A DNA stretch of 64,000 nucleotides. Source: Actinomadura sp. NBRC 104412 (GTDB lineage: Bacteria > Actinomycetota > Actinomycetes > Streptosporangiales > Streptosporangiaceae). A model generated the notes under the pieces. The model searched no databases. It worked only from the letters and a program-made list of their open reading frames with translations, and was not told where the DNA came from. A program made the translations under genes and the position numbers. This document shows positions 7,915 to 15,867 of the stretch, in pieces. Numbering within the stretch: the first letter of the stretch is position 1; every line of letters starts with the position of its first letter. The DNA is taken from assembly GCF_030269515.1 (NCBI RefSeq), contig NZ_BSTM01000009.1, positions 186,001-250,000 on the forward strand, read 5' to 3'.

Positions 7915-9113
7915 CACGCGCTCCCTTCGGTGTCGTTCCGGGGACGGACCCCCTGGTCCCCGGCGCCGCTCCCGTCGTCGGGAACGGCGGTCCAGTGGCC
8001 TTCGTTCCCCGCGCTCGCCTCCACCGCGTCCAGTACCCGCTGGACGCGCAGCCCGTCGGCGAACGACGGGCTCGGGTCGGTGCCCTCGGCGATGGCCGTG
8101 AGCAGGTCGGCGAGCTGGTGGGTGAAGGTGTGCTCGTACCCGAGCAGGTGGCCGGGCGGCCACCACGCGCCCGCGTACGGATGCTCGGGCTCGGTGACCA
8201 GGATCCGGCGGAACCCGGACGTCGCGGACGGCTCGGTGTGGTCGTGGAACCACAGCTCGTTCAGCGCCTCCAGGTCGAAGGCCAGGCTGCCGTCCGAGCC
8301 GTTGACCTCCAGCCGCAGCGCGTTCTTGCGGCCGGCGGCGAACCGGGTCGCCTCGAACGAGGCCAGCGCGCCGCCGGAGGTGCGGGCGAGGAACAGCGCG
8401 GCGTCGTCCACCGTGACCTCGCCGGTGCCGGTGCCGTCCGCGAGGGGACGCTCCCGGACGAACGTCTCGGTCAGCGCCGACACGCCGGTGATGGTCTGCC
8501 CGGTGACGAACTGGGCGGCGTCGATGATGTGCGCGCCGAGGTCGCCGAGCGAGCCCGAGCCCGCCCGATCCCGTTCCAGCCGCCACACCATCGGGGCCGT
8601 GGGGTCGCTCAGCCAGTCCTGCAGGTACTGGGCGCGGACGTGCCGGATCGTGCCGAGCCGTCCCTCCTCGACCAGCCGGCGGGCCAGCGTGAGCGCCGGA
8701 ACCCGCCGGTAGTTGAAGCCGACCATCGACCGCACCCCGCGGGCCCGCGCCCGCTCGGCCGCCGCCACCATCGCCTCGGCCTCGGCGACGGAGTTGGCCA
8801 GCGGCTTCTCGCACAGGACGTGCTTGCCGGCCTCCAGCGCCGCCACCGCGATCTCGGCGTGGCTGTCGCCCGGCGTGCAGATGTCGACGAGCTGGACGTC
8901 GTCGCGGTGGATCAGCTCCTTCCAGTCGGTCTCCACCGCGGCCCAGCCCAGGTCCCGCGCCGCCGCGGCGGTCCGCTCCGCGGAGCGTCCGGCCAGCGCG
9001 GCCAGCACGGGGGTCAGCGGCGGTCGGAAGAACGGCCCCACGCTCCGCCATCCCTGGGAGTGGGCGCGTCCCATGAACGCGTACCCCACCATCCCGACGC
9101 CGATGCTCGTCAT
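7914..9113 (-). CDS. Gfo/Idh/MocA family NAD(P)-dependent sugar dehydrogenase
   Basis: From the ATG at 9113 the protein has 399 residues; an upstream frame to 9173 is rejected because GAGAGGGG precedes 9113 and the Rossmann motif ([14 protein letters not shown]) begins there at residue 4. CEKPLANS near residues 101-108 supplies the family's catalytic Lys-Pro. [11 protein letters not shown] near 180-195 is the second conserved motif. It probably oxidises a sugar or polyol imported by the adjacent ABC transporter and passes it to the downstream isomerase, as in inositol or glucoside pathways. Cytoplasmic. Confidence 0.9.
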   Translation of the reverse strand: MTSIGVGMVGYAFMGRAHSQGWRSVGPFFRPPLTPVLAALAGRSAERTAAAARDLGWAAVETDWKELIHRDDVQLVDICTPGDSHAEIAVAALEAGKHVLCEKPLANSVAEAEAMVAAAERARARGVRSMVGFNYRRVPALTLARRLVEEGRLGTIRHVRAQYLQDWLSDPTAPMVWRLERDRAGSGSLGDLGAHIIDAAQFVTGQTITGVSALTETFVRERPLADGTGTGEVTVDDAALFLARTSGGALASFEATRFAAGRKNALRLEVNGSDGSLAFDLEALNELWFHDHTEPSATSGFRRILVTEPEHPYAGAWWPPGHLLGYEHTFTHQLADLLTAIAEGTDPSPSFADGLRVQRVLDAVEASAGNEGHWTAVPDDGSGAGDQGVRPRNDTEGSA

Positions 9114-9215
9114 GTGCGTCCCCTCTCGGTCACGGGACCCCTCCGGTGGTCGGAAGGAGCCCCACAGGCTCACGGCCGGTCGGCGGCCGGGTCACGGCGC
9201 GCCGCACGGCCCGGC

Positions 9216-10277
9216 TCACGACTCGAAGCCGAGCGGCAGGTACCGGTCGACGTTCTGCTTGGTGATCGTCTCCGAGGCGAGCGTGATCGACTGCGGCACC
9301 TGCTGCTCCACGAGGTCGGCCATGCCCTTTCCCTGCGCGATCAGCCGGGCGATCCGGATCGCGGAGGAGGCCATGGACGGGCTGTAGGTGACGGTGGCCT
9401 CCAGCACGCTGTTGCCGCCCTTGATCTCCCGCATCGCGTTGGCCGAGCCGGCGCCGCCGACCATGAAGAACTCGTTGCGGCCCGCCTGCTTGATGGCGGC
9501 GAGCACGCCCACGCCCTGGTCGTCGTCCTGGTTCCACAGCGCGTCGATCTTCTTGTGCGCCTGGAGCAGGTTGGTGGCGACCTGGTTGCCGGACTCCACC
9601 GTGAACTTGGCGTCCTGCTTGGCGGTGACGCTGAAGCCGTAGGTCTTCAGCGCGTCGGCGAAACCGCGGCTGCGGTCCTGGGTGAGCGGCAGCGTGGCGA
9701 TGCCCTGGATCTCCACGATCACCGGGTTGGTGACGCCCTTCTGCTTGAGCTTGCCGCCGATGTAGTGGCCGGCCGCGACGCCCATGCCGTAGTTGTCGCC
9801 GCCGATCCAGGTCCGGTAGGAGAGCTTGTCGGGGAGGATCCGGTCCAGGTTGACCACCGGGATCCCGGCGTCGGTGGCCTTGCGCGCCACCTGGTTGAGC
9901 TGCTCGCCGTCGTTGGGCAGCAGCACCAGCACGTTCACCTTGGCGGAGATCAGCGACTCCACGGCGGAGATCTGCTGGTTGATGTCGTTGGTGGGCTCGA
10001 CGGGGCGGAACGTCACGTCCGAGTACCGCTTGGCGGTGGCCTCGGCGTTCTTGGTGATGGCCGCGATCCAGCCGTGGTCGGCGGCGGGCGCGGAGAACCC
10101 GATGGTGACCTTCTTGCCGGGCTTGTCGTTGTCGCCGGCGTTGTTGCCGACCTGCGCGGCCGGGGCGGTCGACTCCTCGGGCTCGTTGCTGGTGCAGGCG
10201 GCGGCGAGGCCGCCGGCCGCGACGACGGCGCCGCCGAACAGCAGGTTGCGGCGGCTCGGCCTGGTGGTGTCGCTCAT
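9216..10277 (-). CDS. Sugar ABC transporter substrate-binding lipoprotein (ribose/inositol class)
   Basis: The protein has 353 residues. The N-terminus carries a Tat-like SRRNLLFGG and a lipobox ending at Cys28 (LAAAC), so it should be a lipoprotein exported folded. The mature part has the periplasmic-binding-protein I fold (KVTIGFSAPAADHGW..., LVLLPNDGEQL, IPVVNLDR, GGDNYGMG, ALWNQDDDQGVGV), the class serving ribose, xylose and inositol importers. It follows the permease in the operon by 115 bases. Ligand unknown; sugars or polyols are the likely class. Confidence 0.92.
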   Translation of the reverse strand: MSDTTRPSRRNLLFGGAVVAAGGLAAACTSNEPEESTAPAAQVGNNAGDNDKPGKKVTIGFSAPAADHGWIAAITKNAEATAKRYSDVTFRPVEPTNDINQQISAVESLISAKVNVLVLLPNDGEQLNQVARKATDAGIPVVNLDRILPDKLSYRTWIGGDNYGMGVAAGHYIGGKLKQKGVTNPVIVEIQGIATLPLTQDRSRGFADALKTYGFSVTAKQDAKFTVESGNQVATNLLQAHKKIDALWNQDDDQGVGVLAAIKQAGRNEFFMVGGAGSANAMREIKGGNSVLEATVTYSPSMASSAIRIARLIAQGKGMADLVEQQVPQSITLASETITKQNVDRYLPLGFES

Positions 10278-10392
10278 GGCTGCTCCTGATCGGGGTGGGG
10301 GGTGAGATGGGATGTCGGGAGCGGGACGAACGGGCGGGGGGCTGTCGACGGTGGGCTTGGTGGAGGACGGCTTCCCAGAGGACCGCGCGCGG

Positions 10393-11460
10393 TCAGGTCG
10401 GGCTTCGCAGGCCGCGGCGCTGTAGCAGGACGGCGACCACGATGATCAGGCCCTTGGCGATCAGCTGGTCGCTGGTGTCCAGCCCGTTGAGGATGAACAG
10501 GTTGGTGATGAGGGTGAACACCAGCACGCCCAGGATCGAGCCGACCAGCGTGCCGCGCCCGCCGGTTAGCAGCGTGCCGCCGATGATCACCGCGGCGATC
10601 GCGTCCAGCTCGTACAGGTCGCCGTGGGTGCTGGAGCCGGTGGTGGTGCGGGCCATGATGATGATCGCGGCGATGCCGCAGCACAGCCCGGACAGCGCGT
10701 ACAGGGCGAGCGTCTGGCGGCGGACGTTGATGCCGGCGAGCCGGGCCGCCTCGGGGTTGCCGCCGACCGCGAACGTGCGGCGGCCGAAGGTGGTGCGGTT
10801 GAGCAGCAGCCAGCCCGCCACCGCCACCGCCACGAAGATGAACACCACCAGCGGGATCCCCCGCGCCCGGGTCGTCGACAGCGACTCGATGGCGTTGTTC
10901 TCCGGCTGGATCAACTGGGTCTTGCGGTCCGACATGCGCTGCGCGAGGCCCCGCGCGGCCACCAGCATCGCCAGGGTCGCGATGAACGGCACCAGCCGTC
11001 CGTAGGCGATCAGAATCCCGTTGACCAGCCCGGCGCCGGTGCCGACCAGGATCGCGCACATCACCATCACGGCGGGCCCGTAGGACTGGGTCGCCAGCGT
11101 GGTCGCCCACACCGACGCCAGGGCCATCAGCGCGCCCACCGACAGGTCGATCCCGCCACCGATGATCACGAAGGTCATGCCGACCGTGATGACGCCGATG
11201 GTGGAGGCCAGCGCCAGGATGCCGACGACGTTGTCCGAGGTGGCGAAGTTGTCGGGCTTGGTGATCAGGCCGACCACCGCCAGCAGCGCCAGCGCCGCGA
11301 CCAGCCCCACATGCCGGAACTCGCCGGGCCCGGCGGGTGCGCCGGTGCCGTTGCCGGCCTTCGGCGACCTCCACGGCAGCCGCCCCAGCGGCCCGCCGCC
11401 CTTCTCCAAGGAGGGGCCGCTCGGCACGTCCTCCTTGGGTCCCACACCGGCCTCGGTCAT
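10393..11460 (-). CDS. Sugar ABC transporter permease (RbsC type)
   Basis: From the ATG at 11460 the protein has 355 residues. This start overlaps the ATPase stop by four bases (ATGA), the usual arrangement. After a soluble Gly/Pro-rich N-terminus of about 45 residues come eight to ten membrane helices. RbsC-type signatures are visible: GMTFVIIGGGIDLSVGALMA and GLCCGIAAIII, and the coupling-helix region AVGGNPEAARLAGI. A longer frame reaching 11736 runs into the ATPase gene and is rejected. It forms the membrane pore of the importer with the neighbouring ATPase and binding protein. Confidence 0.93.
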   Translation of the reverse strand: MTEAGVGPKEDVPSGPSLEKGGGPLGRLPWRSPKAGNGTGAPAGPGEFRHVGLVAALALLAVVGLITKPDNFATSDNVVGILALASTIGVITVGMTFVIIGGGIDLSVGALMALASVWATTLATQSYGPAVMVMCAILVGTGAGLVNGILIAYGRLVPFIATLAMLVAARGLAQRMSDRKTQLIQPENNAIESLSTTRARGIPLVVFIFVAVAVAGWLLLNRTTFGRRTFAVGGNPEAARLAGINVRRQTLALYALSGLCCGIAAIIIMARTTTGSSTHGDLYELDAIAAVIIGGTLLTGGRGTLVGSILGVLVFTLITNLFILNGLDTSDQLIAKGLIIVVAVLLQRRGLRSPT

Positions 11461-12998
11461 AGGGCCGCCCTCCCTTCCATGATCATGTTGAGCACGCGGT
11501 GCTCGTCGAGCTCGACGGCGTCGTCGCTGTGGATGACATGGCCCTCCCGTATCACCAGGACCCGGTCGGCGAGCCCCAGGACCTCGGGCACCTCGCTGGA
11601 GACCAGCAGCACCGCCACGCCCCGGTCGGCCAGCCCGCGGATCACCGCGTACAGCTCCGCCCTGGCGCCCACGTCCACACCGCGTGTGGGCTCGTCCAGG
11701 ACGAGCAGCCGCAGCCCGCCGGCGCCCGCCAGCCACCGGGCCAGCACCACCTTCTGCTGGTTGCCGCCCGACAGCGTCGCGACCGGGCGCCTGGGGTCGG
11801 GCGGCCGGATGTCCAGCGCCTCGATCTGCTGGCGGACGTCGGCCAGCTCGCGCCGCCGGTCCAGCCAGCCGAGCTTCGCGTAGCCGGGCAGCCCGGCCAG
11901 CGTGATGTTGCCCGCGACCGACTCGTACATCAGCAGCGCCTGGCTCTTGCGTTCCTCGGGCGCCATGCCCATGCCGCGCCGGACGGCCGCGCCGGTGTCG
12001 CCGGGCCGCATCGGGCGGCCGTCCAGCAGCACCCTGCCGCTGGTGGCCCTACGGGTGCCGTAGATGGTCTCCAGGATCTCCGAGCGGCCCGACCCGACCA
12101 GCCCCGCGAGCCCGACGATCTCGCCCGCGCGGACGGAGAACGACACGTCCTCGAACGAGCCCGCCAGCGTCAGCCCCTCGACCCGCAGCACCTCGGGACG
12201 CTCGCCGTCCTCCGGGGTGTCGGAGCGCGGCGGGAAGGCGTACTCGACGTCTCGCCCGGTCATCAGCGAGACGATCCGGCCGGTGGAGGTGGTGCGGGCG
12301 GGCAGGCCGTGCGCCACCGCGCGGCCGTCCTTGAGCACGGTGACCCGGTCGCCGATCTCGCGGATCTCCTCCAGCCGGTGCGAGATGTAGACGACCGCGA
12401 CCCCGGCCGAGGTCAGCTCGCGGATGATCCGGAACAGGTTGGCGACCTCGTCGTGCGCCAGCGCCGCCGACGGCTCGTCCATGATGATCAGCCGCGCGTC
12501 GTGGGAGAGCGCCCGCGCCATGCTCACCACCTGGCGACCCGCCGCGGGCAGCCGGCCCACCTCGCGGCGCGGCGGGATCTCGCCGTGGCCGAGCCGGGCG
12601 AGCAGGTCACGGGCGGCGCGCTCGGCCTCGGCGCGGCGGGTGAAGCCGAACCAGGCGCGCTCGTGCCCGAGGAAGATGTTGTCGGCCACCGACAGGCCGT
12701 CCACCAGGTCGAGCTCCTGGTAGATGGTGGCGATGCCGGCGCGCATGGCGGCGGTGGGGTCGGACGGCGCGAACGGCTCGCCGCCCAGGGTGATCTCGCC
12801 GGAGTCCGGCCGGTGCGCCCCGGCCAGCACCTTGATCAGGGTCGATTTGCCGGCGCCGTTCTGGCCGAGCAGGCAGTGCACCTCGCCGGCCCGGACCTCC
12901 AGGTCGACGCCGTCGAGGGCGCGCACGCCGGGGAACCGTTTGGTGATGCCGCGCATCCGCAGCAGCGGCTCTTGGTCGGTGTCCTTCGCAGGGCCCAC
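11457..12998 (-). CDS. Sugar ABC transporter ATPase with two nucleotide-binding domains (RbsA type)
   Basis: The protein has 513 residues. The first domain (about 12-240) has the Walker A GQNGAGKST, the Q-loop TIYQELDLVDGLSV and LIIMDEPSAAL. The second (about 265-505) lacks a good Walker A (GLVGSGRSE), as is normal for RbsA-type proteins, but has LSGGNQQKVVLARWLA and LLVLDEPTRGVDVGA. In the first domain the signature reads PAAGRQVVSMARAL, a degenerate LSGGQ, again normal for this class. The GTG start is preceded by AGGAGA. It energises uptake of the operon's sugar. Confidence 0.95.
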   Translation of the reverse strand: MGPAKDTDQEPLLRMRGITKRFPGVRALDGVDLEVRAGEVHCLLGQNGAGKSTLIKVLAGAHRPDSGEITLGGEPFAPSDPTAAMRAGIATIYQELDLVDGLSVADNIFLGHERAWFGFTRRAEAERAARDLLARLGHGEIPPRREVGRLPAAGRQVVSMARALSHDARLIIMDEPSAALAHDEVANLFRIIRELTSAGVAVVYISHRLEEIREIGDRVTVLKDGRAVAHGLPARTTSTGRIVSLMTGRDVEYAFPPRSDTPEDGERPEVLRVEGLTLAGSFEDVSFSVRAGEIVGLAGLVGSGRSEILETIYGTRRATSGRVLLDGRPMRPGDTGAAVRRGMGMAPEERKSQALLMYESVAGNITLAGLPGYAKLGWLDRRRELADVRQQIEALDIRPPDPRRPVATLSGGNQQKVVLARWLAGAGGLRLLVLDEPTRGVDVGARAELYAVIRGLADRGVAVLLVSSEVPEVLGLADRVLVIREGHVIHSDDAVELDEHRVLNMIMEGRAAL

Positions 12999-13025
12999 GT
13001 GGGTCTCCTAGAGAGGGGGGTGGGA

Positions 13026-14213
13026 TCAGGAGGCGGCGAAGACGTGGTCGCTGATGAGTCGGGCACCGCCGATCACTCCGGCGGTGCCGGGCAGTTCGGA
13101 CAGCACGATGGGAAGGTTGCCGGTCGCCAGCGGCAGCGAGCGGCGGTAGACGACACCGCGGATCTCGGCGAGCAGGGTGTGCCCGAGCCCCGCCACGCCG
13201 CCCGCGATGATGACGAGCCCGGGGTTGAAGAAGCTGACCAGCCCGGCGAGCACCTGGCCCACGTGCCGGCCGCCCTCGCGGATCAGCCGGACGGCGACCG
13301 GGTCGCCCGCGGCGGCCGCGTCCGCCACGTCCCGGGCGGTGATCTCGCCGCTCGCCTCCAGGACCGCGGCCAGCCGCTCGGACCGGCCCGCGCGCGCCTC
13401 GGCGGTGGCGTCCCTGGCCAGCGCGGCGCCGCCGAAGTACGCCTCCAGGCAGCCCGCGTTGCCGCAGGCGCACACCGGGCCGTCGTCGTCGATGCGGATG
13501 TGGCCGATGTCCCCGGCGCTGCCGGAGACGCCCCTGTAGATGGCCCCGTCGACGACGATGCCGCAGCCGATGCCCGTGCCGATCTTGACCAGCAGGAAGT
13601 CGTCCACCGACCGGGCGAGCCCAGCGTGCAGCTCGCCGAGCGCCATGATGTTGACGTCGTTGTCCACCAGCACGGGACAGCCCAGCTCCTGGCTGATCGC
13701 CTCCCGCACGGGGAAGCGGTCCCAGCCCGGCATGATCGGCGGCGCGACCGGCATCCCGTCCCGGAAGCTCACCGGTCCCGGAACGCCGATCCCGGCGCCG
13801 TGCACCTGCGGGATCAGTCCCTCGTCCCGCAGCTTGCCGAGGAGGTCGAGGGCCCGGTCCAGCACGACGGTCGCGCCTTCACGGACCGCGCACTCCTCAC
13901 TGACATGGCCGAGGACCTCCAGCTCGCCGTTGGTCACCGCCACGTCGATCGAGGTGGCCCCGATGTCGAAGGCGACGAACCGCAGTCCGGGCGAGAGCCG
14001 CACGATCCCCGACCGCCGCCCTCCCCTGGACGCCGCCAGCCCGGCGGTCTCCACGAGGCCGAGCGCCACCAGCCGGTCCAGCTCGACGGCGAGCTTGGAG
14101 CGGGAGAGCCGCACCACGTCCCCGAGCTCGGCACGCGATCTCGGGCCTTCGTCGCGCAACAGCCGCAGCAGGCGTGCCTGATGCACGTTCTCCGGCCGAG
14201 CCGTCATGCGCAT
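13026..14213 (-). CDS. ROK-family transcriptional repressor of the sugar operon
   Basis: From the ATG at 14213 the protein has 395 residues; GGAAGGGA lies 7 bases upstream, and the longer frame to 14327 has no such signal. An N-terminal winged helix-turn-helix (about 8-60, RAELGDVVRLSRSKLAVELDRL) is followed by a ROK sugar-kinase-like domain with FDIGATSID, GIGVPGPVSF, LVDNDVN and the zinc signature CACGNAGCLE. ROK repressors respond to a sugar ligand. It is the first gene of the operon, so it probably regulates itself and the five genes after it. The AT-rich stretch at 14285-14345 upstream is the likely operator-promoter region. Confidence 0.93.
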   Translation of the reverse strand: MRMTARPENVHQARLLRLLRDEGPRSRAELGDVVRLSRSKLAVELDRLVALGLVETAGLAASRGGRRSGIVRLSPGLRFVAFDIGATSIDVAVTNGELEVLGHVSEECAVREGATVVLDRALDLLGKLRDEGLIPQVHGAGIGVPGPVSFRDGMPVAPPIMPGWDRFPVREAISQELGCPVLVDNDVNIMALGELHAGLARSVDDFLLVKIGTGIGCGIVVDGAIYRGVSGSAGDIGHIRIDDDGPVCACGNAGCLEAYFGGAALARDATAEARAGRSERLAAVLEASGEITARDVADAAAAGDPVAVRLIREGGRHVGQVLAGLVSFFNPGLVIIAGGVAGLGHTLLAEIRGVVYRRSLPLATGNLPIVLSELPGTAGVIGGARLISDHVFAAS

Positions 14214-14337
14214 CACGCCGTCCCTTCCCGTCGAGCGGGTCACCGTGCGCAGAAGGTACCCCGGCTTTCGCCGTCCTGAGAAGACCTTTCCATCAGATCG
14301 TGACAACTTTTTCCTGAGCCAAGACAAAGTGGCGCAA

Positions 14338-14364
14338 GGAAAAACCCCCGGACAGGTCCGGGGG
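14338..14364 (-). terminator. Intrinsic terminator of the cvn1 operon
   Basis: CCCCCGGAC (14345-14353) pairs with GTCCGGGGG (14356-14364) around a 2-base loop. Read on the minus strand the hairpin is followed by TTTTTCC. It lies 47 bases after the stop of the conservon GTPase gene and separates the conservon from the ROK promoter region. Confidence 0.85.
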
Positions 14365-14410
14365 TCTCGCCCGTGCGGCCGCCGCGCCCGCTGAGCGCGC
14401 CGGTACGCGC

Positions 14411-15019
14411 CTAGTACGTGAGGGCTCCACGTCCGGTGCTCATGGTCCTCATGATGTGCTCGACGAGCGTGATGAGGACCTGCTTGGCGGACTCCCTCTC
14501 ACGGACGTCACAGTTGATGACCGGGATGTCGGGGGTCAGGTCCAGGGCGTCCCTGACCTGGTCGGCGGTGTGCATGCCGGAGCCCGGGAACTGGTTGACG
14601 CCGATGATGAACGGGACGCCGCGGCGTTCGAAGTAGTCGACCGAGGCGAAGCAGTCGGCCAGGCGGCGGGTGTCGACGAGGACGACCGCGCCCAGCGCCC
14701 CCTTGGCCAGCTCGTCCCACATGAACCAGAACCGGTCCTGCCCCGGCGTGCCGAAGACGAACAGCACCAGGCCGTTGGGCAGTGTGATGCGGCCGAAGTC
14801 CATCGCCACGGTGGTGGTCGTCTTGCCGGCGACGGCGGAGGTGTCGTCGACGCCGATGCTCCGTTCGGTGAGCGCCTCCTCGGTGCGCAGGGGGCGGATC
14901 TCGCTCACCGCGCTCACCAGCGTGGACTTGCCGACGCCGAAGCCACCGGCGACCAGGATCTTGACGGTCAGCGCGGATTCGCCGGCCGTCGCGGCCGGGT
15001 CAGAGCGCACGGATTCCAT
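14411..15019 (-). CDS. cvnD: Conservon GTPase, CvnD type (cvn1)
   Basis: The protein has 202 residues. It is a small Ras/Gtr-like GTPase with P-loop GGFGVGKST (about 25-33), a switch region with TTTTVAMDFGRI, and FGTPGQDRFWFMWDE in place of the G3 DxxGQ motif. GVNQFPGS is the G4-like position. CvnD proteins are peripheral membrane GTPases of the four-gene conservons of actinomycetes, acting downstream of the histidine-kinase-like CvnA. Its ATG lies 20 bases inside the end of cvnC, so translation is coupled. It ends the operon. Confidence 0.93.
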   Translation of the reverse strand: MESVRSDPAATAGESALTVKILVAGGFGVGKSTLVSAVSEIRPLRTEEALTERSIGVDDTSAVAGKTTTTVAMDFGRITLPNGLVLFVFGTPGQDRFWFMWDELAKGALGAVVLVDTRRLADCFASVDYFERRGVPFIIGVNQFPGSGMHTADQVRDALDLTPDIPVINCDVRERESAKQVLITLVEHIMRTMSTGRGALTY

Positions 15020-15419
15020 CGATCACTTCCTTGAGTACGCGCTCGCTGGGGAACTGCGCGACCGGCGCGGGGCGGCGGACGCGGACCAGCTCACGGTCGA
15101 GCAGATCGCCGAGCAGCACCCGGACGACGCCCAGGGCGAGTTCCAGTTCCGACGCTATCTCGACAACCGACAGGGGGGTGCGGCAAAGCTCCAAGATCAT
15201 CTCATGTTCGGGCGCCGGGACCCAGCCGCGTGCCGCGGGCCCCACGCCGTCCGGATCGTCCGGCGGCTCCTCCTCCGTGGTGATCAGCGCCACCAGGTCC
15301 AGCACCTCGGCGTCGTAGTCGGTGCGCCCGCCGGTGAGGGCGTAGGGACGCACGACCGGACCGGCCGCGTCGTCGTACCACGCGGAGTCGCCGTGCCCTC
15401 GGGGCGGTGTCGCGGGCAC
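15000..15419 (-). CDS. cvnC: Conservon DUF742 protein, CvnC type
   Basis: The protein has 139 residues. It is a DUF742 protein with VRPYALTGGRT near residues 22-32, an EMILELCRTPLSVVEIASELEL-like region (winged-helix character) and LLxRELVRVRRP followed by the C-terminal VLKEVIDGIRAL. It starts at a GTG directly after cvnB and overlaps cvnD by 20 bases. In studied conservons CvnC interacts with CvnA and may bind DNA or adapt the GTPase. It is the only cvnC in the window although there are two conservons. Confidence 0.93.
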   Translation of the reverse strand: MPATPPRGHGDSAWYDDAAGPVVRPYALTGGRTDYDAEVLDLVALITTEEEPPDDPDGVGPAARGWVPAPEHEMILELCRTPLSVVEIASELELALGVVRVLLGDLLDRELVRVRRPAPVAQFPSERVLKEVIDGIRAL

Positions 15420-15420
15420 C

Positions 15421-15867
15421 TCAGGCGCCGCCCCGCTCGGCCGCGGCCATCCGCGGGTGCGCCGAAAGGTGCTTGCCGACCCTGGTCACCAGCATCGCCA
15501 TCTCGTAGGCGATCACCCCGAGGTCGGCGTCGGCGTCGGCGAGCACGGCCAGGCAGGCGCCCTCCCCGGCCGCGGTGACGAACAGGAACGCCGACTCCAT
15601 CTCCACGATCACCTGCCGCACCGGGCCGCCGCCGAACGACTCGCCGGCACCGCGCGCCAGGCTCTGGAAGCTGGCGGCCACCGCCGACAGGTGGTCGGAC
15701 TGCTCGCGCTCCAGGCCGCGGGACGCGGCGATGCGCAGCCCGTCGCTGGACAGCACCGCGGCGTTCTGCACCTGCGCGACCCGCTCGACCATGGTGTCCA
15801 GCAGCCAGTTCAGCTCGCCGGTCGCCGCCATGATCGCTTCAGCCTCCGCCTGCTGCGCTTCCGTCAT
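15421..15867 (-). CDS. cvnB: Conservon roadblock/LC7 protein, CvnB type (cvn1)
   Basis: The protein has 148 residues and a single roadblock/LC7 domain: ELNWLLDTMVERVAQV, AAVLSSDGLRIAAS, HLSAVAASFQSLARG and FLFVTAAGEGACLAVLAD. Proteins of this fold are regulators of small GTPases, here the CvnD encoded in the same operon. The start overlaps the cvnA stop by four bases (ATGA). Cytoplasmic, membrane-associated through the complex. Confidence 0.95.
   Translation of the reverse strand: MTEAQQAEAEAIMAATGELNWLLDTMVERVAQVQNAAVLSSDGLRIAASRGLEREQSDHLSAVAASFQSLARGAGESFGGGPVRQVIVEMESAFLFVTAAGEGACLAVLADADADLGVIAYEMAMLVTRVGKHLSAHPRMAAAERGGA

Noticed and set aside
11499..14279. 926-codon plus-strand frame
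   Set aside because: Shadow of the ABC ATPase and ROK genes; composition is low-complexity Asp/Arg/His and no motif is present.
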